This document shows, piece by piece, positions 16,507-24,972 of a stretch of DNA of 64,000 nt. The first letter of the stretch is position 1, and the number at the start of each line of letters is the position of its first letter. Source of the stretch: an uncultured Oscillospiraceae bacterium (lineage in GTDB: Bacteria; Bacillota; Clostridia; Oscillospirales; Oscillospiraceae); contig CAKUED010000013.1 in NCBI GenBank assembly GCA_934646005.1, positions 1-64,000 of the forward strand. Reading direction: 5' to 3'. The notes beneath the pieces were generated by a model. It saw nothing but the letters and a program-made list of their open reading frames with translations. It was not told where the DNA came from and ran no database searches. The position numbers were made by a program, and so were the translations under genes.

Positions 16507-17472
16507 TCAAGATTCCCAGCCCTCCGCGTCCGGGAAGTGGAGCTGCGCGAAGGCGGCGATGTGCTCCAGACACGCTTCGGCGTCCGCCGCCTGCTGCGTG
16601 GGGACGTTCTGCGCGTGCAGCGGCAGCGACTGGATGGCATTCTGCCGGTGCGCGCCGGGTGTGCAGCCAAAGCGCTCGGCAAACATCCGCTTCATATACT
16701 TGGGGTCAGAAAAGCCGCTGGCGAGACTCACGTCGCTCAGGCACATATCGGTCGTCTCGATGAGCTTGCGCGCCTTTTCAAAGCGGAGGTTGTTGAGATA
16801 CTGCTGGAAGGTCATGTTGAGGTTGTCACGGATAAAATGGGAGAGGTACGTCGTGGTGATGTTCTCCTGCTCCGCCAGCTCCTCCAGCGTCAGGCGTTCG
16901 GTGCAGTGCGTGTCCATATACTCGGTGATGCGCTGGATGCGTGCCATTTTTTTGCCGTGCGCCTGATACGCCGTCTCATTGAGATAGCGGTAGGGCACGA
17001 GCGTGAGAAGCTGGTGCAGCAGCGTACACACGTCGCACAGCACCTGCAGCCGGTCGGCGCTGTCGGGCGTAAAATAATCGCGCATGGTGACGAGTATCTG
17101 CCGCGTGAGCGCCCTTTGCTGCTGCGCGGTCAGAAATTCCGCCGCGTCGTTTCCCTGAAGCTCGAGATTGCGCAGCGGACGGATGTAATCGCGGCAGAAG
17201 TGGCTCGCGATCTGGATATAGGCGATGCGCACGCCCTGCGGGTCGGTGGAGGAAATTTCATGCGGCTCGCCGGGGCTGAAGAGCAAAATTGCGCCCTCGC
17301 CCGTGTGGAACACATGGTCGCGCGCCCACACGTCCGCCTCGCCCTCCAGAACGAGGCAAATTTCCAGCGCCTGATGAATATGCGGGTTGCGGTAGCCGAT
17401 CTGCGTGACGCTCATGGTGACATGGTTCAGCCGGGAAAATGACAGGACTTCAAATTCGTCCATCTGGGGCAT
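16507..17472 (-). CDS. AraC family transcriptional regulator
   Basis: The 321-aa protein has an N-terminal cupin sensor domain (HQALEICLVLEGEADVWARDHVFHTGEGAILLFSPGEPHEI, residues ~30-75) and a C-terminal two-helix-turn-helix AraC domain (about 190-290). The latter contains LTLEELAEQENITTTYLSHFIRDNLNMTFQQYLNNLRFEKARKLI and the second HTH, LSDVSLASGFSDPKYMKRMFAERFG. AraC proteins of this design usually sense a sugar. The neighbouring isomerase gene downstream on the same strand is the obvious candidate target. Its own start (17472) is 4 nt after the stop of the small membrane-protein gene, so they share a transcript. Confidence 0.92.
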   Translation of the reverse strand: MPQMDEFEVLSFSRLNHVTMSVTQIGYRNPHIHQALEICLVLEGEADVWARDHVFHTGEGAILLFSPGEPHEISSTDPQGVRIAYIQIASHFCRDYIRPLRNLELQGNDAAEFLTAQQQRALTRQILVTMRDYFTPDSADRLQVLCDVCTLLHQLLTLVPYRYLNETAYQAHGKKMARIQRITEYMDTHCTERLTLEELAEQENITTTYLSHFIRDNLNMTFQQYLNNLRFEKARKLIETTDMCLSDVSLASGFSDPKYMKRMFAERFGCTPGAHRQNAIQSLPLHAQNVPTQQAADAEACLEHIAAFAQLHFPDAEGWES

Positions 17473-17476
17473 GGGG

Positions 17477-17782
17477 TCACTTCCTTTCCTCTTTCTCGTT
17501 TTTCGGGGATTTGGGGGTAAATCGGTCGTATTTTTTTCCGTAATGCCGCCCCCAGCGCTCGGGCGTGCGCAGCAGCAGCCGCAGCGCGCCGCCGCCGAGC
17601 AGCGCGATCAGAAGCGCCAGCGGGATGACCCACCATGTGAGCGCGGCAAACGGGTCGTTTTGCGCGTCTGTATCCGCCTCCGGCGCGTCCTCCGCCGCCA
17701 GCGCCGGCAGCGTCAGCGCCGCAAGCACGAGCAGCGTCAGCAAAAGCGCCAGCGCGCGGCGCAGACAGCTTCGGTGCGTCAT
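17477..17782 (-). CDS. Small secreted/membrane protein of unknown function
   Basis: The 101-aa protein starts at the ATG at 17782 behind GGAGGG; longer in-frame starts lack a ribosome site. It has a signal peptide (RRALALLLTLLVLAALTLPALA, cut after ALA), an acidic stretch (EDAPEADTDAQNDPFAA), one membrane helix (WWVIPLALLIALLGGGALRLLL) and a basic tail (RHYGKKYDRFTPKSPKNEKEERK). The topology is a type-I-like single-pass protein with a short cytoplasmic tail. It is followed by the AraC gene in the same transcription unit. No family recognised. Confidence 0.65.
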   Translation of the reverse strand: MTHRSCLRRALALLLTLLVLAALTLPALAAEDAPEADTDAQNDPFAALTWWVIPLALLIALLGGGALRLLLRTPERWGRHYGKKYDRFTPKSPKNEKEERK

Positions 17783-17846
17783 GCTGATCCCTCCGTCGGA
17801 CAATCTTGCTATTATCATACAGGAAGATCGTGAAAGAATCAAGAGC

Positions 17847-17874
17847 ACAAGTTGGCATTTCGGTGCATATAGTA
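17847..17874 (+). promoter_or_regulatory. Possible sporulation sigma-K-type promoter
   Basis: AC (17847-17848), 17-nt spacer, CATATAGTA (17866-17874), matching the AC-N16/17-CATAnnnTA pattern. It lies 69 nt before the Cys-rich protein gene. Short patterns like this arise by chance, so support is modest. Confidence 0.35.
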
Positions 17875-17942
17875 TCGTGTAGCGGAACACTTGCAGACAG
17901 ATGTCACAGGCACTACACAATCAAGCTCCAAGGAGTGATCGC

Positions 17943-18935
17943 ATGAGTAATTGTAACAACTACACCACCACCGGCACGCAGGCGTGCGCCTGCCAGCAGG
18001 AGGAGCAGACCGGCGCGTGCGGCGCGCGTCCGCCGCAAAACGCCTGCGGCTGCACGCAGCAGACCGCTGCCGATGCCGCGGGCACGCAGACGGACGAAAC
18101 GAACAACTGCGCCTGCCGCGACTCGCTGGCGACCGCGCTGCGCCTTTTGTGCTCCGGCGACCTGGCGGGGCTGGTCGATTTTAACCGCTTCGCCTTCATC
18201 GGAAAAAATTTCCTCATCGGCACATACCGTACCTGCCCCTGCGGCGAGACGGGCGTGTACGACAATCTTGCCGACACGCTCACGGGCTCGTTCAACCGCT
18301 TCACCCCCTGTTCGTGCGACCTGATCGACATTTCCGGCACGGTCTACGGCGATACGCCGCTGGCAAATCCCGATCTGGTCTCCACGCTCTTCACCACGCT
18401 CAGTGAAAACCTCGACGGCACGACCGGCACGGAGGGCGTTGTGACGGCGCTGGCGGCGCTTGCCGACCGGCTCAACCCCACGAGCGCGAACTTCCGCGCG
18501 GATTTGCAGGCGGCGTTTTTGCCGCTGCTGGGCGGCTGTGCGTGCCCGCAGGTCACGGTGGACGAAGTGTCGCTGTGCGCGCTCGGCGCCATCGCCTTTG
18601 ACGCCGCCGGCAGCGGCACGGTGCAGGAGGCGAATTATCAGGCGCTCAAGCAGATCTTACTGCAAATTCTGCGCCCGAAGTGCCCGCCGCCCTGCCCGCC
18701 GTGCACGCCGCCGAAGCCGCAGCCGTGCCAGGTGCCGTGCGGCTGCAAGAACACGGGCATCCTTGCCTCGCTCGACCGCTGCGGCATGGTGCAGGCGCTC
18801 TCGCTCACGGCAGGGCCGCTGCTGCTGAAGGACGTGACGCTGCTCGGCGCGATCGGCAGCGCCCTCATTCTTGCCAACGACAGCGCCCGCCGCATCTATT
18901 ACGTCTGCGCCGAGGACGTGGAGTTCCTGGGCTGA
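17943..18935 (+). CDS. Cysteine-rich protein, possible spore coat/exosporium component
   Basis: The 330-aa protein starts at 17943 after AAGGAG. The N-terminal ~65 residues are Cys/Gln/Thr rich (NYTTTGTQACACQQEEQTG, NACGCTQQTAADAAG, NNCACRDSLATALRLLCSG). A central domain follows, with TYRTCPCGETG and RFTPCSCDLIDISG. A proline-cysteine hinge (KCPPPCPPCTPPKPQPCQVPC) leads to a C-terminal ~65-residue hydrophobic domain (GILASLDRCGMVQALSLTAG, LILANDSARRIYYVCAEDVE). It has no signal peptide. More than twenty Cys in an intracellular protein suggests disulfide or metal cross-linking, as in coat proteins, and a sigma-K-like promoter precedes it. I do not recognise a named family; coat function is inference. 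Confidence 0.7.
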   Translation: MSNCNNYTTTGTQACACQQEEQTGACGARPPQNACGCTQQTAADAAGTQTDETNNCACRDSLATALRLLCSGDLAGLVDFNRFAFIGKNFLIGTYRTCPCGETGVYDNLADTLTGSFNRFTPCSCDLIDISGTVYGDTPLANPDLVSTLFTTLSENLDGTTGTEGVVTALAALADRLNPTSANFRADLQAAFLPLLGGCACPQVTVDEVSLCALGAIAFDAAGSGTVQEANYQALKQILLQILRPKCPPPCPPCTPPKPQPCQVPCGCKNTGILASLDRCGMVQALSLTAGPLLLKDVTLLGAIGSALILANDSARRIYYVCAEDVEFLG

Positions 18936-18940
18936 GAAAA

Positions 18941-18972
18941 ATCCCGGGAGCGGCGAGCGCCGCTCCCGGGAT
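18941..18972. terminator. Bidirectional terminator after the Cys-rich gene and aminotransferase
   Basis: ATCCCGGGAGCGGCG pairs with CGCCGCTCCCGGGAT. A-run on the left, CATTTTG on the right; convergent genes flank it. Confidence 0.8.
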
Positions 18973-18983
18973 CATTTTGCCGT

Positions 18984-20255
18984 TTACGCGCCGAGCTGTT
19001 CCAGGGCGGCGAGTTTGAGGCTGGTGCAGAACACGTCCATCGCCTGCTCCAGCTCGCGGACGGGCGGGAGGCTGGGGGCGATACGGATGTTGGAGTCCTG
19101 CGGGTCGATGCCGTAGGGGAACGTCGCGCCTGCGCCGGTCATCACAACGCCTGCCTCCCTGCACAGCGCCAGCGTGCGTTTGGCAAGACCGGGCGCGGTA
19201 TTGACCGAGATGAAGTAGCCGCCCTTCGGGCGCTCCCACTGCGCGATGCCGAGCGGGGCGATCTCACGGTCGAGGCTGTCCAGCACGCAATGGAACTTCG
19301 GCGCGAGGATCTTCGCGTGCTTCTGCATCAGCTCCAGCGTGTGCGCCTTGTCCTTGAGGTAGCGCACATGGCGCAGGGCATTGACCTTGTCATACGAAAT
19401 GGTCTGGATGGAGATAAGCTTTTCCATATACTTCTGGTTCGCCACCGATGCCGCCATGACCGACACGCCCGCGCCGGGCAGCGTCACCTTGGACGTGGAG
19501 GCGAACTCAAAGACCATATCGGGGTTGCCCGCCTCGCGGCAGAGCGTGAGAATGTCGCGGAAGGGGACAAACTCGCCCTCGAACTCGTGGATGCAGTAGG
19601 CGTTGTCCCACATGAGCGTAAAGTCCGGCGCGGCGGGCTTCAGGTGCGCGATGCGGTCGATGGTCTCGTCGGAGTAGATGATGCCGTCGGGGTTGGAGTA
19701 TTTCGGCACGCACCACATACCCTTGACCGCCGGGTCCTTCACCAGCTCCTCGACCAGATCCATATCGGGACCGGTCGGGGTCATGGGGACGGTGATGAGC
19801 TCAAAGCCGAACGACTCCGTGACCTTGAAGTGCCGGTCATAGCCGGGGGACGGGCAGAGCCATTTGACGGTATCGAGCTTGCACCACGGCGTTCGCGAGT
19901 GCAGAAGCCCGTGCGTATATGCCTTAGAGATGGTGTCGTACATGAGCGTGAGCGACGCGTTGCCGCCGATGAAGCACTCCTCGGGCTTGCAGCCGAGGAT
20001 GTCCGCCCACAGCGCCTTTGCCGACGGCAGACCCGTCAACTCGCCGTAGTTGCGCGCGTCGATGCCGTCCACCTGGCAGTCCTCCGGGGTCTGGAGCACC
20101 GTCAGAATGTCAGATACAAGATCGAGCTGCTCCTTGCCGGGCTTGCCGCGCGCCATGTTCAGCTTGAGCGCCTGCGCCTTGAGATCGTCAAAATGTGCCG
20201 CAACAGCGGCCTTTTCGGCGGCAAGCTCCGCCTTTGTCCAATCACGATATGCCAT
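18984..20255 (-). CDS. Aminotransferase (aspartate aminotransferase type Ic / PF12897-like)
   Basis: The 423-aa PLP enzyme shows NMARGKPGKEQLDL (substrate-binding start), YGELTGLPSAKALWADILG, GGNASLTLMYD (PLP phosphate loop), CPSPGYDRHF, YSNPDGIIYSDETI, LMWDNAYCIHEF (Asp and Tyr for PLP) and EFASTSKVTLPGAGVS with the Schiff-base Lys. C-terminal FPYGIDPQDSNIRIAPS carries the substrate-carboxylate Arg. This arrangement is that of the aspartate aminotransferase subgroup annotated as AspT/'alanine aminotransferase-like', which makes aspartate or glutamate from the keto acids. Single-gene unit. The exact amino acid is not certain. Confidence 0.88.
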   Translation of the reverse strand: MAYRDWTKAELAAEKAAVAAHFDDLKAQALKLNMARGKPGKEQLDLVSDILTVLQTPEDCQVDGIDARNYGELTGLPSAKALWADILGCKPEECFIGGNASLTLMYDTISKAYTHGLLHSRTPWCKLDTVKWLCPSPGYDRHFKVTESFGFELITVPMTPTGPDMDLVEELVKDPAVKGMWCVPKYSNPDGIIYSDETIDRIAHLKPAAPDFTLMWDNAYCIHEFEGEFVPFRDILTLCREAGNPDMVFEFASTSKVTLPGAGVSVMAASVANQKYMEKLISIQTISYDKVNALRHVRYLKDKAHTLELMQKHAKILAPKFHCVLDSLDREIAPLGIAQWERPKGGYFISVNTAPGLAKRTLALCREAGVVMTGAGATFPYGIDPQDSNIRIAPSLPPVRELEQAMDVFCTSLKLAALEQLGA

Positions 20256-20351
20256 AGTCCGCGTTCCTCACTTTCAATTTTTCGTACAGTATACCTCAAA
20301 ATGCAGCGGGGTGCAATAGGATAGGGGATCGGGAAGAAGTGATTATTTTGC

Positions 20352-20618
20352 GTAGGGGCGGGGTTCTGCCCCGCCCGTGCAGGATGCAATTACAAAATTG
20401 TACACGCCACCGGCGAAACCGTAAAACATCCTGTAGGGGCGGACGCCTCTGTCCGCCCGTGGGGCAATTGCAAATTTGCCGCAGCGTTTCGTAAAATCGG
20501 ATGTGCCCCGTGCGGGTCGATGTGGGCATCGACCCCTACAAATGTGGTGCGGATTCGCATTGGTGCGTCCGTATTCGCGGGTGCGTACCGCCGGGCGGAC
20601 AGGGTCGTCCGCCCCTAC
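20352..20618. repeat. Composite palindromic array 2 (A-C / B'-C')
   Basis: Units: A about 20352-20377, C 20433-20459, B' 20513-20539, C' 20591-20618, with the same linkers as array 1. The flank GTGATTATTTTGCGTAGGGG just before A is repeated before array 3 at about 22900. No gene is credible between 20256 and 20724. Confidence 0.85.
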
Positions 20619-20680
20619 AACGGAATTTGCCGGTTTCTGCTGCCATGAAAATACCCGCTTCGCTGGGCTGTGAGCCGGTG

Positions 20681-20715
20681 AAAAAACGCCCGCAGTAAAA
20701 CTGCGGGCGTTTTTA
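20681..20715. terminator. Terminator of the symporter gene
   Basis: AAAAAACGCCCGCAG pairs with CTGCGGGCGTTTTT around TAAAA. On the minus strand the stem ends in a T-run, right after the symporter stop. Confidence 0.85.
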
Positions 20716-20724
20716 AGATCGCGC

Positions 20725-21975
20725 TTATTTGGCAGCCTTGGCAGCCTGCTTTGCCTTGCGTTCACGCTCTACACGGGAGACCCACAGGGCGCAGGTGGCG
20801 TCGCCGGTGATGTTCAGCGTCGTGCGGCCCATGTCGAACAGCTTATCGACGCCCGCGATGAGCGCGATGCCTTCGACCGGCAGACCGACGGAGGTCAGCA
20901 CCATCGCCAGCATGATCATGCCGGCGCCCGGCGTACCGGCAGTGCCGATGGAAGCGAGCGTTGCGGTGAGAACGATCATCGCCATCTGACCGAGGGTCAG
21001 GTCGATGCCGTAGCAGCAGGCGATGAAGACTGCGCAGACCGCCTGATAGATGGCGGTGCCGTCCATGTTGATGGTCGCGCCCAGCGGCAGCACGAACGCG
21101 CTGATCTCGGGCTCAGCGCCCATCTTGTTGCAGCACTCGATGTTGACCGGCAGGGTGGCGTTGGAGGAGGTGGTGGTAAAGGCGGTGATCATGGCGGGGA
21201 AAATGCCCTTGAAGAACTTGAACGGACTCATGTGCGACAGGAAGCGCACGGACAGACCGTAGACCACGAGCACATGGATGATATAGCCGATATAGGCAAC
21301 GCCGATGACGAGCGCGAGCTTGCCGACGATCTGCGGACCGTTGACCGCGACAACGTCGGTCATCAGGCAGAACACGCCGATCGGGGTGAAGCTGATGATC
21401 ATCATCATGATCTTCATGACGACTTCCAGACCGCAGTTGATGAGCTCGCCGATCTTCTGACCCTTTTCGCCGGCGGAGAGCACGCCCGCGCCGAGGAAAA
21501 TGGCGATCACGATGACAGGCAGCATATCCGCCTTGACCATCGGCTCAAAGAAGTTGCTCGGGAAGATGGCGACGATCGTCTGCATGACGGACGGGGCTTC
21601 CTTTGCCTCATACGCCAGCTCGCCCAGCTCCGCAGAGGGGAGGGGCGTGAAGCTGCCCTTGAAGACGTTGACCAGCACCAGACCGATGACGACCGCCAGA
21701 GCGGTGGTGAACATATAGTAGATGAACGTCTTGATGCCGACAGAGCCGACACGCTTGAGGTCATTCAGGGAGATAACGCCGTCAGCGATGGAGAACAGCA
21801 CCACGGGAACGACCAGGAATTTCAGCAGGTTCACATAGATCGTGCCGATGGGCTTGATCCATTCGGTGGTAAAAGCGCCTTGCTTGAAATACGCGAAAAT
21901 CAAACCGGCGATGATACCGAGCGCCATGCCGATGAATATCTTGATCGGCAGACTGAGCTTCTTCTTCTCTTTCAT
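20725..21975 (-). CDS. Dicarboxylate/amino acid:cation symporter (DAACS family)
   Basis: The 416-aa membrane protein has the DAACS layout: IKIFIGMALGIIAGLIF, FLVVPVVLFSIADGVISLND, the serine/threonine-rich hairpin TAFTTTSSNATLPVNIECC (about 265-283), ATINMDGTAIYQAVCAVFIA, and SIGTAGTPGAGMIMLAMVL. The NMDGT and TxSSxxTLP motifs bind cation and substrate. Such symporters import glutamate, aspartate, serine/threonine or C4-dicarboxylates. The gene upstream on the same strand is an Asp/Glu racemase, which favours an acidic amino acid. An AGGAG site precedes the ATG at 21975. Confidence 0.93.
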   Translation of the reverse strand: MKEKKKLSLPIKIFIGMALGIIAGLIFAYFKQGAFTTEWIKPIGTIYVNLLKFLVVPVVLFSIADGVISLNDLKRVGSVGIKTFIYYMFTTALAVVIGLVLVNVFKGSFTPLPSAELGELAYEAKEAPSVMQTIVAIFPSNFFEPMVKADMLPVIVIAIFLGAGVLSAGEKGQKIGELINCGLEVVMKIMMMIISFTPIGVFCLMTDVVAVNGPQIVGKLALVIGVAYIGYIIHVLVVYGLSVRFLSHMSPFKFFKGIFPAMITAFTTTSSNATLPVNIECCNKMGAEPEISAFVLPLGATINMDGTAIYQAVCAVFIACCYGIDLTLGQMAMIVLTATLASIGTAGTPGAGMIMLAMVLTSVGLPVEGIALIAGVDKLFDMGRTTLNITGDATCALWVSRVERERKAKQAAKAAK

Positions 21976-22085
21976 TTGGGAACTCCTTTCACCTCGTGCA
22001 AAATTGCGGAAGGTCTGTCACACTTTCCTTCAAGCGTTAGTATAGCAGGCGCGGCAAGAAATGTAAAGGAATTTTCTGTATCGAG

Positions 22086-22100
22086 TGTATACTTTATACA
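22086..22100. promoter_or_regulatory. Perfect inverted repeat, candidate operator upstream of the symporter gene
   Basis: TGTATA-CTT-TATACA lies about 110 nt before the symporter start, in an AT-rich stretch that contains possible minus-strand -10 sequences (TATAAAG). Operator function is inferred only from symmetry and position. Confidence 0.4.
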
Positions 22101-22146
22101 GTTTTACAGAATTTTTTTAGTAAAAATTGTGCAAGTATACGAAAAT

Positions 22147-22848
22147 TTACACACATTCGTAGCCGCAGAAGCGGATCGCGGCGCGCGCGAGCTCCGCCGT
22201 GGGGTCAATAAACGGTCCGGGGTGCGGCAGGGTGTCCGCCAGCAGCGGCAGCTCCGTGCAGCCGAGGATGAAATAGTCCGCCCCACGCGCACAAAGGTCG
22301 TTGAGTAAACGCGCCCACGCGTCGGTCTCCGGCGCGAGCGGGCGATTTGCCTTCACAACGTCGTAAATCAGGCGCATCAGCTCGTCCTGCTCCGGCTCGT
22401 TCGGCGTAAGGGCGGGCACGCCCTGCGCCGCCAGTGCGTCGTGATACAGGCGGGTCTGGAGCGTCCCCTTCGTGCCGAGGATCGCGGCGGTCTTGCCGGG
22501 GTACGCCGCGGCGCAGGCTTTGGCGGTGGCTTCGAGCATACTGATGAACGGGATGCCGGTCAGCGCCTGCAGGCGGGGGAGAAAATAATGCGCCGTGTTG
22601 CAGGGCATGATGATGCAGTCTGCCTCGCATTTTTCAAGCGAGCGCAGCGCGCGCGTCATCTCCGGCACGGGGTCGGCGCCGCCGGAAAGAATTGCTGCCG
22701 TGCGGTCGGGGATGGCGGGGTTGGAGTCGATGAACACGCGGATATGATCCGCGTCGCACGCCGCGCGCGTGTGCAGCGTGATCTTCCGCAGCAGGTCCGC
22801 AGTAGCCAAAGGACCCATGCCGCCAAGAATGCCGATGGATTTTTTCAT
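22147..22848 (-). CDS. Aspartate/glutamate racemase family protein
   Basis: The 233-aa protein carries the two-cysteine racemase signature. IGILGGMGPLATADL is at the N-terminus, IIMPCNTAHYF (about residues 80-90) carries the first catalytic Cys, and FILGCTELPLL (about 188-198) the second. The MPCNTAH and GCTELPLL motifs are those of cofactor-independent aspartate racemases (RacX/YgeA group). Probable role: interconversion of L- and D-aspartate or a related amino acid in the cytoplasm. It is transcribed toward the acidic amino-acid symporter gene 171 nt downstream. Confidence 0.92.
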   Translation of the reverse strand: MKKSIGILGGMGPLATADLLRKITLHTRAACDADHIRVFIDSNPAIPDRTAAILSGGADPVPEMTRALRSLEKCEADCIIMPCNTAHYFLPRLQALTGIPFISMLEATAKACAAAYPGKTAAILGTKGTLQTRLYHDALAAQGVPALTPNEPEQDELMRLIYDVVKANRPLAPETDAWARLLNDLCARGADYFILGCTELPLLADTLPHPGPFIDPTAELARAAIRFCGYECV

Positions 22849-22911
22849 AACGAGACCTCCGTGATTTGAAGTAATAGGGAAGAGTGAATAGTGAAGAAGT
22901 GATTATTTTGC

Positions 22912-23177
22912 GTAGGGGCGGACGCCTCTGTCCGCCCGGCGGCACAAACCCACAAAAACGGACGCACCGATGCAAACCCGCACACCGTTTGTAGGGGTCG
23001 ATGCCCACATCGACCCGTATGACGCACGACCGTTTTTATGAAACATTGCGGCAAAATTGTGATGCCGATCGGGCGGACAGGGTCGTCCGCCCCTACAGGA
23101 CGTTTTGCGTTTTCGCTGATGGTGCGTGCAATTTTGCAATTGCGTGCCGCCGGGTCGATGTGGGCATCGACCCCTAC
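22912..23177. repeat. Composite palindromic array 3 (C-B / C'-B')
   Basis: C 22912-22938, B 22991-23017 (GGGGTCGATGCCCACATCGA), C' about 23069-23097, B' about 23152-23177. It fills the gap between the racemase start and the TauE stop; nothing else is seen there. Confidence 0.85.
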
Positions 23178-23198
23178 GGCGTTTCGGGAGATGCGCCG

Positions 23199-23975
23199 TC
23201 AGCCGCCGGTCACGAGCTGCTGCACGACCTTGACTGCCAGCAGGATGAGGACGATGATGACGGTAGGCTTTACGATCTTCGAGCCGTTTTTGATCGCCAG
23301 TCCCGCGCCGAGGAAGTGACCGAGCAGGCTCGTGACCGCGCCGATGAGACCGAGCGCGAGGAACACCTGCCCGCTGCGAAGGGACGTGACGAACGCGCCG
23401 ACGTTCGACGCGAAATTCACGAGCTTCACATTGCCGCCCGCCGTGCGCACGTCCATTTTGGCGAGATTGCAGTAGATGAGCAGCAGAAATGTGCCCGTGC
23501 CCGGACCGTAAAAGCCGTCGTACGCGCCTACGATGAGCGACGCGAGCAGGACGATGAGGGTCTGCTTTCGGCGCGCGATCTCCCCCGCCGTCTCCGGGAA
23601 GGTGCGCTGCCGCAGCACGACGAACGCCACCACCGGCAGCACGAGCAGCAGCAGGTATTGCAGATACGCCTCCGGGATCATGAGCTGCAGGCTCGTCCCA
23701 AAATGCGAGCCGATGAGCGCCAGCCCGACCGACGGCAGCGCGAGCGCCCAATCGACATAGCCGTTTTTGATAAAGCGCGCGGTAGAGGCGATCGTGCCGA
23801 TGCCCGCCGAGACCTTGTTCGTGCCCAGCGCCATGTGCGCCGGCAGCCCGGCGATGAGATACGTCGGGATGGAGATGATGCCGCCGCCGCCCGCGATGGC
23901 GTCCATAAACGACGCGAGGAACACGCCCACCGCCACGATCAGCGCCATCTGCCAGGTCAGGCTTTCGATGCCCAT
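23199..23975 (-). CDS. TauE/SafE family sulfite/organosulfonate exporter-like membrane protein
   Basis: The 258-aa protein has about eight hydrophobic helices. The family pattern is FLASFMDAIAGGGGIISIPTYL (about residues 18-39), LGTNKVSAGIGTIAST, and GAYDGFYGPGTGTFLLL (about 152-168). The last corresponds to the second-half repeat DGFxGxGxG. Members export sulfite, sulfoacetate or other small anions. It overlaps the 3' end of the upstream HAD gene by 19 nt, so they are cotranscribed. Ligand unknown. Confidence 0.9.
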   Translation of the reverse strand: MGIESLTWQMALIVAVGVFLASFMDAIAGGGGIISIPTYLIAGLPAHMALGTNKVSAGIGTIASTARFIKNGYVDWALALPSVGLALIGSHFGTSLQLMIPEAYLQYLLLLVLPVVAFVVLRQRTFPETAGEIARRKQTLIVLLASLIVGAYDGFYGPGTGTFLLLIYCNLAKMDVRTAGGNVKLVNFASNVGAFVTSLRSGQVFLALGLIGAVTSLLGHFLGAGLAIKNGSKIVKPTVIIVLILLAVKVVQQLVTGG

Positions 23976-24802
23976 TCGTCAAACTCTCCTTCCGCGATGC
24001 GGTTTAAGATCTCCGCCATGCCGCCGTGCTCGTTGTCGGCGACGACGACGTCCGCCGCCGCGCGCACCGCGTCCGACGCATTTCCCATGGCGACGGACAG
24101 CCCCGCGCAGCGGAGCATCGGCAGGTCGTTGCTGCTGTCGCCCACGGCGGCGACCTCCGCCGCCGTAAAGCCCAGAAGCGCGGCAAGCTGCGTCAGCCCG
24201 ACACCCTTGTCAACGCCGGGGCGCATGATCTCAAAATCGTTGAAGCCCGCGTCGGTGATGTAATACGGAAGCTGCGCAGCACGCGCATACGCCGTATCAC
24301 GCTCGGATTTGTCGAGGAACGAGACGTAGAATTTTTCAACAGGGCCGCCGTAGCGGGCGACAAACCCGTCCAGATCGTCCTCAATGACGTGCGTGCGCAC
24401 GAACATCTCGCGGATGGGCGCGGTGGTGTAGGGCATGAAGCGCTCGACCTGCGCCCGGCTGTTGTGCACCACGCCGTCTGCGATGAAGCTGATGCAGCAG
24501 TCGTACTCGCGCACGATGGCATACAGTGCCCGCGCCTCGTCCGCCGTGAGGGCGTTTTGCGCGAGGACGGTGTTGTTTTGGAGGTCAAGAATATTCGCGC
24601 CCGTGCAGAACGAGCCGTAGCGCATCGCGGGGAGCTGCGGGAACAGGTCGCGGCATTCCGCAGCGGCGCGCCCGGTGCAGAAGCAAAATTCCATGCCCGC
24701 CGCCTGCACGCGCTCGACTGCTTTGCGCGTCTCGGCGGGGATGACCTGCGAGCGCGGCAGCAGCGTGCCGTCCAGATCGACGGCGATCAGGCGAATTGCC
24801 AT
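23957..24802 (-). CDS. Cof-type HAD-superfamily hydrolase
   Basis: The 281-aa phosphatase has HAD motif I VDLDGTLLP (nucleophile Asp), motif II FCTGRAAAE, the C2-type cap in the middle, motif III Lys in VDKGVGLTQLA, and motif IV VAAVGDSSNDLPMLRCAG. This is the Cof/YwpJ/YidA type, usually acting on sugar phosphates, FMN or pyridoxal phosphate. It is the first gene of a two-gene unit with the TauE-like exporter and is divergent from secA. Confidence 0.93.
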   Translation of the reverse strand: MAIRLIAVDLDGTLLPRSQVIPAETRKAVERVQAAGMEFCFCTGRAAAECRDLFPQLPAMRYGSFCTGANILDLQNNTVLAQNALTADEARALYAIVREYDCCISFIADGVVHNSRAQVERFMPYTTAPIREMFVRTHVIEDDLDGFVARYGGPVEKFYVSFLDKSERDTAYARAAQLPYYITDAGFNDFEIMRPGVDKGVGLTQLAALLGFTAAEVAAVGDSSNDLPMLRCAGLSVAMGNASDAVRAAADVVVADNEHGGMAEILNRIAEGEFDEWASKA

Positions 24803-24909
24803 AGTGTAGATCAGCCTTTCTAAAGGGGTTTTTCCTATTTTATCAGGGGCGTTTTATATTTGCAATCCCTGCAAATTCACAAATTCTTCTTTTTTTACAG
24901 GCATACTTA

Positions 24910-24918
24910 TGGTATAAT
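24910..24918 (+). promoter_or_regulatory. Extended -10 promoter of secA
   Basis: TGGTATAAT (TGn extension plus TATAAT at 24913-24918), preceded by T-rich DNA rather than a good -35. It lies 55 nt before the secA start, which has GGGGGAGGG as ribosome site. Confidence 0.65.
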
Positions 24919-24972
24919 CTCACTTTAGTATACGACCGCGCCGGGCAGCCGGGGCGGGGGAGGGTTTTCAAT

